64,000 bases of DNA from Paraburkholderia monticola (GCF_001580545.1 NZ_LRBG01000037.1:372001-436000); one strand, 5' to 3'; shown: positions 52,330 to 62,645, counted from the first letter of the stretch. Numbers and translations are program-made. The notes: generated by a model from the letters alone, not told the origin.

Positions 52330-53185
52330 TCAAACTCCATAGCAACACTGGTGAAAACCTTTTTCGTACAAAAACACCAACAACCCTCAAACCCAACATG
52401 GCTTTTGGCGCATAGCTCGAAGTCCTGGCGCCCGCTAATGAGCAGGACGTATTCAATGCACTACGCTGCTGCCCCTGATGAAAGCAGATAACGTGCAGAA
52501 CCCATCACGTCGGCGTAGCAATCGGTGGGATCTGAATTGCATACATCAAAAATGTCTTAACTATTCCCCGGGCCGATTTGGCCTTAAAGAAGTTGAGTAT
52601 TCTTATTTTTATTAAATCAATAAGAATTCAACAGGGACGTCGTGCGTTTTTAGGAACCAAACAATTCTTCCCATGCGACGTAGCGTGGATCAACAATGAA
52701 TGGGAAGGAATTGCGCAACGCATTCGTCAGCGAGGAACTCAAACATCCTCACGTAGGACTGTGGCAGATTGTAGGAAAGGTCAAAAAGGAAAGAAGTCAG
52801 CAAAGTCCGATATGTCTCGTCTGAGCATCTGGGCACTTTGATCAAGGTAACCTCCGTACCCGCTTGCAAGCGCCGCGTACGTCGGCCGCGTCGCGAGGAG
52901 GGGGCATTTTCCAGGTGACCAGGCTGCACGGGTCGCGTGCACACCTCACGGAGAGTCGCAATCTCGTCCTCCAGTCAAGATCTGGTCCCGTCGGACGCGT
53001 CGCAGTTCCTCATCGGCGCCCCCAGCACGGCCCGGCCTGGTCTGACCGGACCGAGCGCCGACAGATAGGTGGCGGACATCGCCATCATGTCCATTGCGAC
53101 AACCGAATTTGCGCCACGCCCGATAGGAATCAAATTACGAGGCGTGAGCAAGCCCGCACTAGCGGGCCATTCAAACCGACAACCG
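52330..53185. other. Gene-free interval
   Basis: No gene recognised. The part around 52550-52640 is A/T-rich (for example ATTTTTATTAAATCAATAAG). Short frames occur on both strands (for instance a minus-strand frame with DETYRTLLTSFLFDLSYN) but none has a start signal plus a family feature; decayed genes are possible. Confidence 0.45.
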
Positions 53186-53575
53186 TTAATTGCTGCCCCG
53201 CGTGCTGAATTCCTTGCGCACCGCGACGCGGCTCGTCACCGACTGAACACCGGGTACGCCCTTCGCAATATTGGTGGCGAGATCGACCTGCTCCGCGCTC
53301 GGCACACTGCCCGTCAAAGTCACGACGCCGTTGTTCGCGCGCACCGTGATGTTGCTCGAGCGCAAGCCCTGACTTCGCGCGCCTCTAAATGCGCGCCGTA
53401 CGTCCCGCACGAGCTGCTTGTTGGCTGCCTTGGATTCAGCTGCGGTTGGCGAAGAGCCCGCCGCAGCCTGTACCGCCGGGACTGATCCGCCGGCCTGCGG
53501 TTGCGCTTGCGCGTTCAGGCAAGCGAACACGACCGCGCTCGCACCAAGCAGCTTCAATAATTTTTTTGCGTTCAT
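53186..53575 (-). CDS. BON-domain periplasmic protein
   Basis: A 129-residue exported protein (signal peptide ending AQAQ) with an Ala-rich linker and one BON domain from about residue 55: DVRRAFRGARS, SNITVRANNGVVTLTGSVPS and DLATNIAKGVPGVQSVTS. BON domains bind phospholipid or envelope surfaces, as in OsmY. AGGAGAACGAA precedes the ATG. It stands alone. Probably an envelope-stress or hyperosmotic protein, by family analogy. Confidence 0.9.
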   Translation of the reverse strand: MNAKKLLKLLGASAVVFACLNAQAQPQAGGSVPAVQAAAGSSPTAAESKAANKQLVRDVRRAFRGARSQGLRSSNITVRANNGVVTLTGSVPSAEQVDLATNIAKGVPGVQSVTSRVAVRKEFSTRGSN

Positions 53576-53627
53576 TTCGTTCTCCTGTTGTCTTTTAGCC
53601 GGATCACATCGACGATGATTCCGGCGG

Positions 53628-54965
53628 TTAATCGGTAATGCGCTCGTCGAATACGATCAGCGCGCCGAGACTGACCAGACCGCACGCGCTCATGTACCAG
53701 ACCGGCGCATAGGGGCTGCCCGTCGCGCCAATCAGCCACGTCACCACGAACGGCGCGAAGCCGCCAAACAGCGTCACGCCGACGCTATAGATAATCCCGA
53801 GCGAACGCCCACGCATCTCGCGCGGAAATCCTTCGAGCAACAGCAGGAAGCCAGCCGGATTTCCGAGCACCCACAGGCTGATCAGGAGCGCCACGGCCGC
53901 AAGAATCGACGGCAGCACCGGCACGTGCAACATCAGCGCGAAGGCCGGATAGAGCGCCAGCACGCTCGCGATGCCCGTTGCGAACAGCAACGGTTTGCGT
54001 GACTTCAACCGGTCGGTCAGCTTGCCGCAGAACGGCGACGCAACGGTCAGAATGAGTCCCGCGAGACCACTCGGCAAGAACGCCGCCGCTCCCGACACAT
54101 GCGCGAAGCGCGTCAACCACGCCGGCAGATAAAACACGAGGATGTACATCGACGACGTACCGCCGATCATCAGCAGCGTGCCAAGCACGATGCGGCGCAC
54201 GTCGTAGCGCGCTCGCGTGACCACGGTCGCGCCCTCGGGCGAGTCACTCATCGCATGCAGCGTCTCATGCAGATGGCTGCGTATATACAGCCCGACCGGG
54301 CCGATCAGCAGACCCAGCAGAAACGGCACACGCCAGCCCCAGCTTTCGAGCGCGGCAGGCGTCAACGCGTGAGTCAATAGCATCCCGCACAGCGCGCCGG
54401 CCAGCGCCGAGGCGCCCTGGCTCGCGAGCTGCCAGCTCACCAGATAGCCGCGCGTACCCGGCGTGGCCGATTCCATCAGGAACGTCGTCGATGCGCCCAC
54501 TTCGCCGCCCGCCGAGAATCCCTGAATCAGCCGGCCAGCGACGATCAGCAGCGGCGCCCCCACGCCAATTTGCGCGTAGGTCGGTGCGAGACCGATGATC
54601 GCCGTGCCGAGCGCCATCATCAGAATGGTCAGCGTCATCGCGGCCTTGCGGCCGCGCCGGTCCGCATACGCGCCGATCACGACGCCACCGATCGGTCTGA
54701 CCACGAAGCCCGCGCCGAACGTCGCGAACGACAGCAGCAGCGGCCCATGCAAGCCGCCCACCGGAAAGAACAGCTTGCCGATCAGCGCCGCGAAAAAACT
54801 GTAGACGGTGAAGTCGAAAAACTCGAGCGCATTGCCGAGCGAGGTCGCGAGAATGACCCGGCGACGCGTGGCCGCACGCGGCACGTCGCGCGATGCAACA
54901 GTCGACGCTGCCTTCGACACGACGACATCGGGCAGCGGTGCAACGGATGAGCTGGTGGTCTTCAT
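53628..54965 (-). CDS. MFS transporter, metabolite:H+ symporter (MHS) family
   Basis: A 445-residue permease with 12 membrane segments. GNALEFFDFTVYSFFAALIG at the first helix and PIGGVVIGAYADRRGRKAAM at loop 2-3 are MHS hallmarks (as in ShiA, KgtP, ProP); GFSAGGEVGASTTFLMES is helix 5. These carriers import organic acids or compatible solutes. It lies behind the porin and the M20 amidohydrolase on the same strand, so it may import the amidohydrolase's substrate or product. The start at 54965 has a weak ribosome site. Confidence 0.92.
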   Translation of the reverse strand: MKTTSSSVAPLPDVVVSKAASTVASRDVPRAATRRRVILATSLGNALEFFDFTVYSFFAALIGKLFFPVGGLHGPLLLSFATFGAGFVVRPIGGVVIGAYADRRGRKAAMTLTILMMALGTAIIGLAPTYAQIGVGAPLLIVAGRLIQGFSAGGEVGASTTFLMESATPGTRGYLVSWQLASQGASALAGALCGMLLTHALTPAALESWGWRVPFLLGLLIGPVGLYIRSHLHETLHAMSDSPEGATVVTRARYDVRRIVLGTLLMIGGTSSMYILVFYLPAWLTRFAHVSGAAAFLPSGLAGLILTVASPFCGKLTDRLKSRKPLLFATGIASVLALYPAFALMLHVPVLPSILAAVALLISLWVLGNPAGFLLLLEGFPREMRGRSLGIIYSVGVTLFGGFAPFVVTWLIGATGSPYAPVWYMSACGLVSLGALIVFDERITD

Positions 54966-55051
54966 GCGTGGGACTCATCAGAGACGAAGGAACGAGCGAG
55001 CAACACAGCTGGCGGGCGGCGCCGCGCGCGCGCCGACCGCCATGCCTCGAC

Positions 55052-56239
55052 TCAGAACAGGTGATAGATGCCGAGCGACGCCGTCATCGGCGTCGTGCCA
55101 AGTTCGGGCGAGGCCGTACCCGGCTGCAGCGGCAACGGATTGCTGTTCAGGATCACGCTCGAAATCCCGTAGTTGCGGATAAAGCCCGCGCGCGCATACA
55201 GCGACGTACGCTTCGACAGCGAATAGTCATAGCCGAGCATCACGCCGAGCGCCGAGTCCTTGGCCGGATCGCCGGCGCTGTCGCGCACGCCCGAGGTGTC
55301 GCGATAAACCACCGACGCGCGCACCGCATGGCGTCCCCACGGCACCGTCGCGCCGAGGATGTAGGAGCGCGCGATGCCGTTGCCTTCGAGCTTCGGCGCC
55401 ACCTGTGTGAACGCGGCCGACAGCACGTAGCTGCCGACGTCGTAGATCGCGGAGGCGCCGTAGATGTCGTTGCGCACGGTTTGCACGCCGGCCGAGGTCT
55501 CGACCGGCGAGCTCCATACACGGTTATACGCACCCGAGAGATACCACGTGCCGTTCGTCCACGACGCGACCACGCCCTGGTTCGACGCGTTCGGCGACAC
55601 GCCAGCCTGATTGTTGAACGCGTACAGGAACGTTGCGCCGAAGCCCATGATGCGCGGCGTGGTCCACGTCGCCGCGTTGTTCGCACGCACCAGCACCTGG
55701 CTCGAGCCGGGCCCGAGGTCCGCGTTGTAGCCGATCCCCTTCGGCGTCTGCACCGCACCGCCGGCGAGCCACGCGACGACCGAGTTCGTCGCGACTTCGC
55801 CGAACGGGTCGACGACTAGCGGCAGGTTCGCGGTCGGCTGCAAGCCGAAGCGCACCACGCCCCACGTCGCCGAGTTCAGGCCGACCCACGCGGCGCGATC
55901 GAATAGCGTGTTGCTGGTGCCGAACGATCCATTGTTCGCCATGAAGCCGTTTTCAAGGTTGAATTCCGCCTTCAGGCCGCCGCCGAGATCTTCGCGGCCG
56001 AACAACCCGAATTGCGACGTATGCACGCCGCCGCTCTGTGTTTGCCACTTCGAGGTGCCGCTGACGCTCTGGAAGTTCAGGCCCATGTCGACGGCGCCGT
56101 ACAACTGAACGCCGTTCTGCTGGACCGCGCTTTCCATCGACGGCCACGCGGACAACCATTGCTGCAAATACGAGTCGGCCCAGGCCGCGTGAGACATCAG
56201 CGCCACGGCCGCGGCGCAAACGGTCTTTTTATATTTCAT
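55052..56239 (-). CDS. Gram-negative porin (Burkholderia type)
   Basis: A 395-residue outer-membrane porin with signal peptide ending SHAAWA. VQLYGAVDMGLNF, FGLFGREDLGGGLKAEFNLENGF, DRAAWVGLNSATWGVVRFGLQ and the last residues IYHLF (terminal Phe) are typical. It differs from most family members by a 25-residue N-terminal insertion (DSYLQQWLSAWPSMESAVQQ) before the first strand. GGGGATTCAC precedes the ATG. It stands between the M20 gene and the MHS carrier, suggesting joint uptake. Confidence 0.93.
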   Translation of the reverse strand: MKYKKTVCAAAVALMSHAAWADSYLQQWLSAWPSMESAVQQNGVQLYGAVDMGLNFQSVSGTSKWQTQSGGVHTSQFGLFGREDLGGGLKAEFNLENGFMANNGSFGTSNTLFDRAAWVGLNSATWGVVRFGLQPTANLPLVVDPFGEVATNSVVAWLAGGAVQTPKGIGYNADLGPGSSQVLVRANNAATWTTPRIMGFGATFLYAFNNQAGVSPNASNQGVVASWTNGTWYLSGAYNRVWSSPVETSAGVQTVRNDIYGASAIYDVGSYVLSAAFTQVAPKLEGNGIARSYILGATVPWGRHAVRASVVYRDTSGVRDSAGDPAKDSALGVMLGYDYSLSKRTSLYARAGFIRNYGISSVILNSNPLPLQPGTASPELGTTPMTASLGIYHLF

Positions 56240-56317
56240 GTGAATCCCCGATATGGACGAAGTCTGGCCACCGGCCCGGCAGCAGGCCGGGTCGGCGAAA
56301 CGCGAATCAAGCGAAGT

Positions 56318-57499
56318 TCAGGCTGTGAGGTATTGCTCGACGAGGGTGGCCCAGTAGGCGACGCCGATCGGCAGCGCCTGGTCGTTGAAGTCGTAGCCAG
56401 GGTTATGGATCATGCAGCTGCCATGACCCTCGTGGCCGTTGCCGAGCGCGACGTAGCAGCCCGGCACTTTCTCGAGCATCCAAGAGAAATCCTCGCCGCC
56501 CATCATGCCCGGCGGCAGCGGCAGGATGTTCTGCGCGCCGACCACCGCGGCGACCGCTTCGCGGGCGCGCGCGGTTTCCAGGGCGGTATTCATCAGCACA
56601 CGCGTGACCCGCTGATAGTCGATCTGCGCACTCACGCCGAAGCTGGCGGCCTGACTCTCGACGATTTCGCGCAGCCGGGTTTCGATCAGGTCCTGGACCT
56701 CGGTGCTGAGCGTGCGCACCGTCATCAGAATCGTCGCCGTGTTCGGCACGACGTTGTGCGCCGTGCCGGCCTGGATCGCGCCGACGGTCAGCACCGCGGC
56801 GTCGGCCGGCGGCACGTTGCGCGCGATGATCGTCTGCAACGCCATCACGATGCTCGCGGCGGCGACCACGGGATCGCGGCCCAGATGCGGCATCGCGGCG
56901 TGCATGCCCTTGCCGGTCAGCGTGACCGTCACGAGATCGGCCGATGCGGCCATCGCACCCTCCTGCACGATGAACATACCGACCGGCACGCCCGGCGCGT
57001 TATGCAGCGCGTACACCGAATCGCACGGAAAGCGCTCGAACAGACCCTCTTCCATCATGCGCGCGGCGCCGCCCTGCCCCTCCTCGGCCGGCTGGAAAAT
57101 CAGGTTCAAGGTGCCGTTGAAGCGGCGCGTTTGCGCGAAGTAATGCGCGGCGGCCAGCAGGATCGCCGTATGGCCGTCGTGACCGCATGCATGCATCTTG
57201 CCGTGCACCTTGCTCGCGTACGGCAGACCGGTATCCTCGATGATCGGCAGCGCGTCCATGTCCGCGCGAATGCCGATCGCGCGGGTGCCATCGCCGAGCT
57301 TCAGACGGCCGACCACCCCTGTGCCGCCGATGCCCTCGGTGACTTCATAACCCCAGGCCTTGAGTTTTTCGGCGACGAGCCGGCTCGTTTCGACTTCTTC
57401 GAATCCCAGTTCCGGGTGCGAATGAATGCGCCGGCGCAATTCGACGAACTCTGCCGCCTGCTCCTGAATCGCGGGATCGATATTGATGTTGTGGGACAA
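56318..57499 (-). CDS. M20-family amidohydrolase (hippurate/N-acyl-amino acid hydrolase)
   Basis: A 393-residue dinuclear-metal hydrolase of the M20D type. ADMDALPI, MHACGHDGHTA (metal His/Asp), QPAEEGQGGA (catalytic Glu pair), the dimerisation insert from KGMHAAMPH, and MMGGEDFSWM are all present. It would release a free amino acid from an N-acyl or N-aroyl derivative in the cytoplasm. The start is a TTG at 57499, chosen because GAGGAGACGGCG stands right before it. It is divergent from a LysR gene, and a porin and MHS carrier follow on the same strand. Confidence 0.92.
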   Translation of the reverse strand: MSHNINIDPAIQEQAAEFVELRRRIHSHPELGFEEVETSRLVAEKLKAWGYEVTEGIGGTGVVGRLKLGDGTRAIGIRADMDALPIIEDTGLPYASKVHGKMHACGHDGHTAILLAAAHYFAQTRRFNGTLNLIFQPAEEGQGGAARMMEEGLFERFPCDSVYALHNAPGVPVGMFIVQEGAMAASADLVTVTLTGKGMHAAMPHLGRDPVVAAASIVMALQTIIARNVPPADAAVLTVGAIQAGTAHNVVPNTATILMTVRTLSTEVQDLIETRLREIVESQAASFGVSAQIDYQRVTRVLMNTALETARAREAVAAVVGAQNILPLPPGMMGGEDFSWMLEKVPGCYVALGNGHEGHGSCMIHNPGYDFNDQALPIGVAYWATLVEQYLTA

Positions 57500-57594
57500 C
57501 GCCGTCTCCTCTGACAGACCCGTGTGACAAGCGCCTGATCAAGCACGGCGCGAATTGGGAGCCAGTCTACGAGAGCGGCGGCGAATAAAAACAT

Positions 57595-57608
57595 GATAAA
57601 GTTTTATC
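57595..57608. promoter_or_regulatory. LysR-type operator candidate between M20 gene and LysR gene
   Basis: GATAAA-GT-TTTATC is a perfect 6-base inverted repeat in the 151-base divergent promoter, with an A/T-rich flank. It ends 42 bases before the LysR start. Confidence 0.5.
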
Positions 57609-57650
57609 CCAATAACCGTTAGTTATAGTATTTACCCTGAGGTAAGGTTA

Positions 57651-58547
57651 ATGGCCATCAAGCTTCATCAACTGCGCGCGCTGGTTGCCGTCGCGGATCA
57701 TGGCACGATCGTCGGCGCTTCGCGAGCGCTGTTCGTCAGCCAGCCGGCCGTTACCAAAGCCATCCGGGAATTGGAAACCGATATCGGCATGTCGTTATTC
57801 GGCCGCAGCGTGAATGGCGTCGCGCTCACTCGCGCGGGTGAATCGCTGTTGCGGCATGCGCGGTTGATCGTCGGCGAACTGGGGCGCGCCGAGCAGCAGA
57901 TGGCGATGGAACGAGGCGCGCAGGAAGGCCGCGTGGCGGTCGGTGTCACGCCGCTCGCGGCACTCACGCTGCTGCCCGATGCCTACGCGCGGTTTCGCCA
58001 GCACATGCCGCATATCACGGTGGAATTTCTCGAGTTTCACGCGACGAAGCTGCAGGATCAGTTGCGCCAGGGTTCGCTCGATTTCGCGGTCGCCGCAGTC
58101 ACGGAATCGTCCGCGGATTCGGCGATCGAATGTTCTGAACTCCTGAGCTATCCGTTGGCGTTCGCGGTGCGCGCGAACGGCGCGCTCGCCAGCGCCACCT
58201 CGCTCGCCGATCTGAGCGACGCCGAATGGGTGCACTCCGATACCACCGACGAATACCCGCAGTTCGTCACCGATCTGTTCAACCGTCACGGCCTGCCGGT
58301 GCCGCGCCGGATCACGCGCTGCACGTCGCAATCGCTGATGTACAGCCTCGCGCTCAGTATCGACGCGGTGATGGCCTGGGCTTCGCACACGCTCGAACTC
58401 GTCAACACGATCGGACACATGAAGCGGCTCGATTTCATCGAAACCACGCGCGCCGCGAGGCTTCATCTGATGCAGCGCGAAGGCGCGATTCACACGCGCC
58501 CGGCCGACTATTTCATCCGTTGCATTCGCGAGGCCGCGATCATGTGA
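57651..58547 (+). CDS. LysR-family transcriptional regulator
   Basis: A 298-residue LTTR, helix-turn-helix within residues 1-60 (GTIVGASRALFVSQPAVTKAI, then GMSLFGRSVNG) and a substrate-binding domain like those of TsaR/CbbR. The ATG at 57651 follows GAGGTAAGG. It is divergent from the M20 amidohydrolase gene, so is its likely regulator. The gene's last 8 bases overlap the convergent Fur-type gene. Confidence 0.9.
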   Translation: MAIKLHQLRALVAVADHGTIVGASRALFVSQPAVTKAIRELETDIGMSLFGRSVNGVALTRAGESLLRHARLIVGELGRAEQQMAMERGAQEGRVAVGVTPLAALTLLPDAYARFRQHMPHITVEFLEFHATKLQDQLRQGSLDFAVAAVTESSADSAIECSELLSYPLAFAVRANGALASATSLADLSDAEWVHSDTTDEYPQFVTDLFNRHGLPVPRRITRCTSQSLMYSLALSIDAVMAWASHTLELVNTIGHMKRLDFIETTRAARLHLMQREGAIHTRPADYFIRCIREAAIM

Positions 58548-59004
58548 GGCGTCGGCTTAGCTTCCCGGCACCATCCTGGCTTTGCATACGGCCTTTCCTG
58601 CATTCGGCGCACAGGCCGAACAGCACCAGTTGCCGCCCCGCCATTTCGAATTCGAATTGATCCGCAACGGCTCGCTGCCGCGCCTCGATCTGCTCGTCGA
58701 AGAACTCGCGGATACCGCCGCACGCGGTGCAGATGATGTGATCGTGAGGCTTGCCGTCGTTCAACTCATACACCATGCAGCCCTCGCCCAACGCGACGCT
58801 GCTCAACAAGTCGCTTTCGACGAGCAAGCCGAGCGCGCGGTACAAGGTGCCCAAACTCATGTTGCGCGTGTCGCCATTCAGACGCTTATAGACCTGCTCC
58901 GCACTGAAGTGCTCGTGCGGGTGCTGATGGAAAAACTCGAGCACGAGGACGCGGGGAAGCGTAGGCCGCAACCCGGCTCGCTCCAGAATTCGGTGCATGT
59001 TCAT
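58540..59004 (-). CDS. Fur-family metal-responsive regulator
   Basis: A 154-residue Fur/Zur/PerR protein. DNA-binding helix in EQVYKRLNGDTRNMSLGTLYRAL, metal-site residues in ELNDGKPHDHIICTACG, and the structural zinc Cys pairs CTAC and CAEC. The last residues lack the second His-rich site in clear form, so metal specificity cannot be assigned. The start is ATG 59004 or the second ATG two codons later; both have weak ribosome sites. No metal transport gene is adjacent. Confidence 0.85.
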   Translation of the reverse strand: MNMHRILERAGLRPTLPRVLVLEFFHQHPHEHFSAEQVYKRLNGDTRNMSLGTLYRALGLLVESDLLSSVALGEGCMVYELNDGKPHDHIICTACGGIREFFDEQIEARQRAVADQFEFEMAGRQLVLFGLCAECRKGRMQSQDGAGKLSRRLT

Positions 59005-59157
59005 GGACGTGGTGGTGGCAACGCGGGACCAACGATAGAAGGTGAGTTGTCCGCGGTTGCCGGTCGATGCAAGGAAGTGTTCGCGACGGCCATTGCCGTG
59101 GCTCACAGGGCAATCGGCGCGAGGCCAGACTATGTGTGGCGGTTCCTTAAGGGAGCC

Positions 59158-60585
59158 TTAAGCCGAAAAATGATTGCGCGCGAGATCCACGAACGCGACT
59201 AGCGCGGCGAGCAGGACAACGATGAATAGCCAGCGTTCCCGCAGCGTAAACACCGGCCGTTTCCCCTTGCGTCGCTCGGCGAGGTAAAACCACGCGGTCG
59301 CCGCCGTATAAAGCACGGTGGACATCAGCAGATAGTGCAGGCCGCCCGCATACACGAGAAACAGTGCGTAGCCGCAACCCGCCAGCGCGAGCACGAAATC
59401 GACGCGCCGCGACCACGGCTGCCCCGCATACGATTCGCCGCTCGACGCGAGCCTCACCCCATAGCCGGCAACGAGCAGATACGGGATCAGGCTCATCGAC
59501 GTCGTGAACTCCTTGGCCAGCGTAAATGCCTCTTTTGAAAACAGCGTCACGATCAGGAACCCCTGGATCACGAGGCTCGTCATCCACAACGCGGCGACCG
59601 GTACGTGGTTGCGGTTTTCTCGCGCCAGAAACGCGGGCATCGTGCGGCTCTGGCCCGCCGCGTGCAAAATTTCGGCGGCGAGCAGCGTCCACGCGAGATA
59701 GGAACCCAGCACCGATAGCAGCAGGCCGAGCTTGACCACGACCGCGCCCCAGGCGCCGACCGCGGCACTCAGCACGCCGGCCATCGACGGATTTTTCAGC
59801 GCGCCCAACTGCTCGAGCGGCAACACGCCATACGAGAGGAACGTGACGATGACCATCAACGCCAGCACGCAGAAAAAGCCGAGCACGGTCGCGACGCCGA
59901 CATCGCGCCGCTCGCGCGCATGCCGGGAATAAACGCTCGCGCCTTCGACGCCGAGAAACACGAAGGCCGTACCCAACATCGTCTTGCGCACCTCCGCAAA
60001 CAGACCTGCCGTCGATGGCTCGGGACTGGTCCACAGATTCGCGACGAACAGCTGCCACCTGAAGCTGGCTAGCACGAGCACCGCGAACAGCGCGAGCCCG
60101 AACAACTTGGCGACCGTCATCGACGCATTCACTATCGACGAACCCTTCACACCGCGCAGAATCAGAAAGTGGAACACCCAGATCATCACCGAGGAGCTGA
60201 CGATCGCGCTCAGCGTATTGCCGGCGCCGAATGAAGGCACGACGATCGCGAGCGCGGATTTGATCAACACGAGATAGGCCACGTTGCCAAGGCAGCTGGC
60301 GCACCAGTACCCGAACGCCGACAGAAAACCCGTATAGCGTCCAAAGCCGACGCGGGCATACGTATAGACGCCGACGTCCAGCTCGGGTTTGCGCCATGCG
60401 AGCCGTTGAAAGATCAGCGCGAGTATCAGCATGCCGGAGCCGGTGATGGTCCAGCTGATCAACGATCCGACCACGCCGGTCGACTTGCCGAGCGCCTGCG
60501 GCAATGAAAATACGCCCACCCCGACCATCGAGCCGATTACCATCGCCATCAGGCCCGCTGCTGAAAGTCTGACGCGCTTGTCCAT
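59158..60585 (-). CDS. APC-family amino acid antiporter (ArcD-like, basic amino acid/polyamine)
   Basis: A 475-residue permease with 12 or more membrane helices. GSMVGVGVFSLPQALG (helix 1 substrate loop), SALAIVVPSFGAG and GVEGASVYSRHARERRDVG (helix 6) are the marks of the arginine/ornithine antiporter group (APA). It would exchange a basic amino acid for its product, for example arginine for ornithine. A close relative lies 69 bases upstream on the same strand. No arginine deiminase genes are in view. Confidence 0.92.
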   Translation of the reverse strand: MDKRVRLSAAGLMAMVIGSMVGVGVFSLPQALGKSTGVVGSLISWTITGSGMLILALIFQRLAWRKPELDVGVYTYARVGFGRYTGFLSAFGYWCASCLGNVAYLVLIKSALAIVVPSFGAGNTLSAIVSSSVMIWVFHFLILRGVKGSSIVNASMTVAKLFGLALFAVLVLASFRWQLFVANLWTSPEPSTAGLFAEVRKTMLGTAFVFLGVEGASVYSRHARERRDVGVATVLGFFCVLALMVIVTFLSYGVLPLEQLGALKNPSMAGVLSAAVGAWGAVVVKLGLLLSVLGSYLAWTLLAAEILHAAGQSRTMPAFLARENRNHVPVAALWMTSLVIQGFLIVTLFSKEAFTLAKEFTTSMSLIPYLLVAGYGVRLASSGESYAGQPWSRRVDFVLALAGCGYALFLVYAGGLHYLLMSTVLYTAATAWFYLAERRKGKRPVFTLRERWLFIVVLLAALVAFVDLARNHFSA

Positions 60586-60653
60586 GCTGCGATCGCTCTC
60601 CCGCGAACACGTTCCGATCCGGCCGCCCTTGTGCGGCTACGATGATCGACCGC

Positions 60654-62090
60654 TCAGATGACAATCGTGCCGGTCGCGAGGCCAATCAACGCGGCAATCG
60701 CGCCGCAAGCCGCGACGGCAAAGATAACCCACTCGACTTTCGAAAACACCTGCAAACCGCGCTCGCGTTTGGCCACCACGTACAGCACCGTACCGGGGGC
60801 ATAGAGCATCGCCGATAGCATCAGAAACTTCGGACCGCCCGCGAACAGCAGAAAGGCCGTGTACAGCGTCGCGAACATCGCGACGAAATACTCGGTGCGC
60901 AGCGCCCCGCTCAAGGTGCCGCCATCCTGGCCGCTATCGTGTCGCGCGGCCTTGATGCCGTAGGCGGCCACGAGAAAATAAGGAATCAGCGCCATCGAGC
61001 TGGTCAGGTTGAGCATCAGCGCGAACGCATCGGTCGACCAGTACGTGCTGATCACGAACATCTGCACGACGCTACTCGTGAGCCACACCGCGGCGACGGG
61101 CACCTTGTGCTCGTTCTGTCGCGTGAAGATGCGCGGCATGGTCTCGAGACGGGCGGCGGCGAACAGCACCTCGGCACAGATCAGCGACCACGCGAGATAC
61201 GCGCCCAGGATCGAAATGATCAGACCGGCGCTGATGAACACGACGCCGAATGGGCCGAGCAGCGCGCCGAGCACCGCGGCCATCGACGGCTGGCGCATCA
61301 CCGCGAGGTCGGCGCGCGGCAAGCTCGCGTAGGGCAGCAGCGTGACCAGCACCAGCAGACACAGCACCGCCACGAAGCCGGTGATCGTCGCCGCGCCGAC
61401 GTCCGAGCGCTTTTTCGCGTAGCGCGAGTACACGCTCGCACCTTCGATGCCGACGAACACGAACACGGTGACGAGCATCGTCGCGCGCACCTGCGTGAAA
61501 AGACCCACGCCGATCTGATCGCTGCCTTCCCACAGATTCGCGCGGAACATGTCGGCGCGAAACAGCACGATCAGTATCACGATGAACAACACGATCGGAA
61601 TCACCTTCGCGACCGTGACGATCGTGTTGATCATCGTGGCCTGCTGCACGCCACGCAGCATCACCAGATGAAACAGCCAGATGCCGACCGACGAGACAAT
61701 GATCGCCGTCGCCGTATTGCCATCGCCGAATGCGGGAACGAAAGCGCCGAGCGTCGACTTGATCAGCACCCAGTACGACACATTGCCGAAACAGCCGGCC
61801 ATCCAGTAGCCGAATGCCGATAGAAAGCCCAGGTAGTCGCCGAAGCCCGCTCGTGCATAGGCAAACACGCCGGCATCGAGCTCGGGCCGCCGCTGTGCAA
61901 GCGCCTGAAACACGCGCGCGAGGGCATACATGCCGATGCCCGCCACGGTCCATGCGATGACCGCGCCGAACGGTCCGGTCGCGCGCGCAAAATTGCGCGG
62001 CAACGAGAAAATCCCTGCGCCCACCATTGAGCCGACGACCATCGCGGTCAATGCGGGCAACGACAGTTTTGTCTCGAGCTGGGTTGCCAT
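60654..62090 (-). CDS. APC-family amino acid antiporter (ArcD-like), tandem paralogue
   Basis: A 478-residue paralogue of the previous gene: GSMVGAGIFSLPRNFAR, STLGAFVPAFGDGN and GIEGASVYSRYAKKRSDVG align with the same segments there. The ATG at 62090 follows GAAGGGTGGACG; an upstream ATG at 62135 lacks a ribosome site. The pair probably arose by tandem duplication and may handle different basic amino acids or have different affinities. Confidence 0.92.
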   Translation of the reverse strand: MATQLETKLSLPALTAMVVGSMVGAGIFSLPRNFARATGPFGAVIAWTVAGIGMYALARVFQALAQRRPELDAGVFAYARAGFGDYLGFLSAFGYWMAGCFGNVSYWVLIKSTLGAFVPAFGDGNTATAIIVSSVGIWLFHLVMLRGVQQATMINTIVTVAKVIPIVLFIVILIVLFRADMFRANLWEGSDQIGVGLFTQVRATMLVTVFVFVGIEGASVYSRYAKKRSDVGAATITGFVAVLCLLVLVTLLPYASLPRADLAVMRQPSMAAVLGALLGPFGVVFISAGLIISILGAYLAWSLICAEVLFAAARLETMPRIFTRQNEHKVPVAAVWLTSSVVQMFVISTYWSTDAFALMLNLTSSMALIPYFLVAAYGIKAARHDSGQDGGTLSGALRTEYFVAMFATLYTAFLLFAGGPKFLMLSAMLYAPGTVLYVVAKRERGLQVFSKVEWVIFAVAACGAIAALIGLATGTIVI

Positions 62091-62645
62091 CGTCCACCCT
62101 TCAGAGAAGCTGCTTACTTCCAGAGAGGAACTCACGCGGGGCAGGCACGCTTACGTTGCGCCACTCCCGTTAGCCCTACCGACTGAAGCCACCGGCCTTT
62201 CGTGTAGCGGACTGTTCAATCGCTAGCGGAAGCTTCCGGCAGATCATCTTCATGTTCTATTGCTTGAGACGCCAGTACGCTTGCTACGCATCGATGCCAT
62301 GCGGCGCGCATGCGATGTCAACCTTGACGGTCATCATAAGTGATTTTCAACGCCTTTCTCAACAGCGGGCGCATTCTCCATCGCCCGCGAGCGTCGCCAT
62401 GCGGGTGTTCGTTGTCAAGATTGCGCGTTATCTCCGGAAAGGCAACCGGGACCTGAACATTGTCAGCTGTCCGAGCTTTCTTCGACAAGTTCGCTTATAC
62501 CCGCGCGGTTATTGTGTCGCCCGCTGGGAACGGAATCGCCGCACTCGCGAACAGTGCGGAGCGACATTGTTGTCGGCAGTCGTACTTGTTGATTACGCAA
62601 TGCAGATTCGAGGTGGATTCAATGCAAATACACCCGACGCTGAAG
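62091..62645. other. Gene-free interval
   Basis: Nothing recognisable beyond short frames on the plus strand without start signals or family features. It probably includes the promoter of the antiporter pair. Confidence 0.5.

Noticed and set aside
59147..60685. 512-codon frame overlapping the ArcD-like gene on the same strand
   Set aside because: Out-of-frame reading, Arg-rich, no membrane segments, while the other frame is a normal permease.
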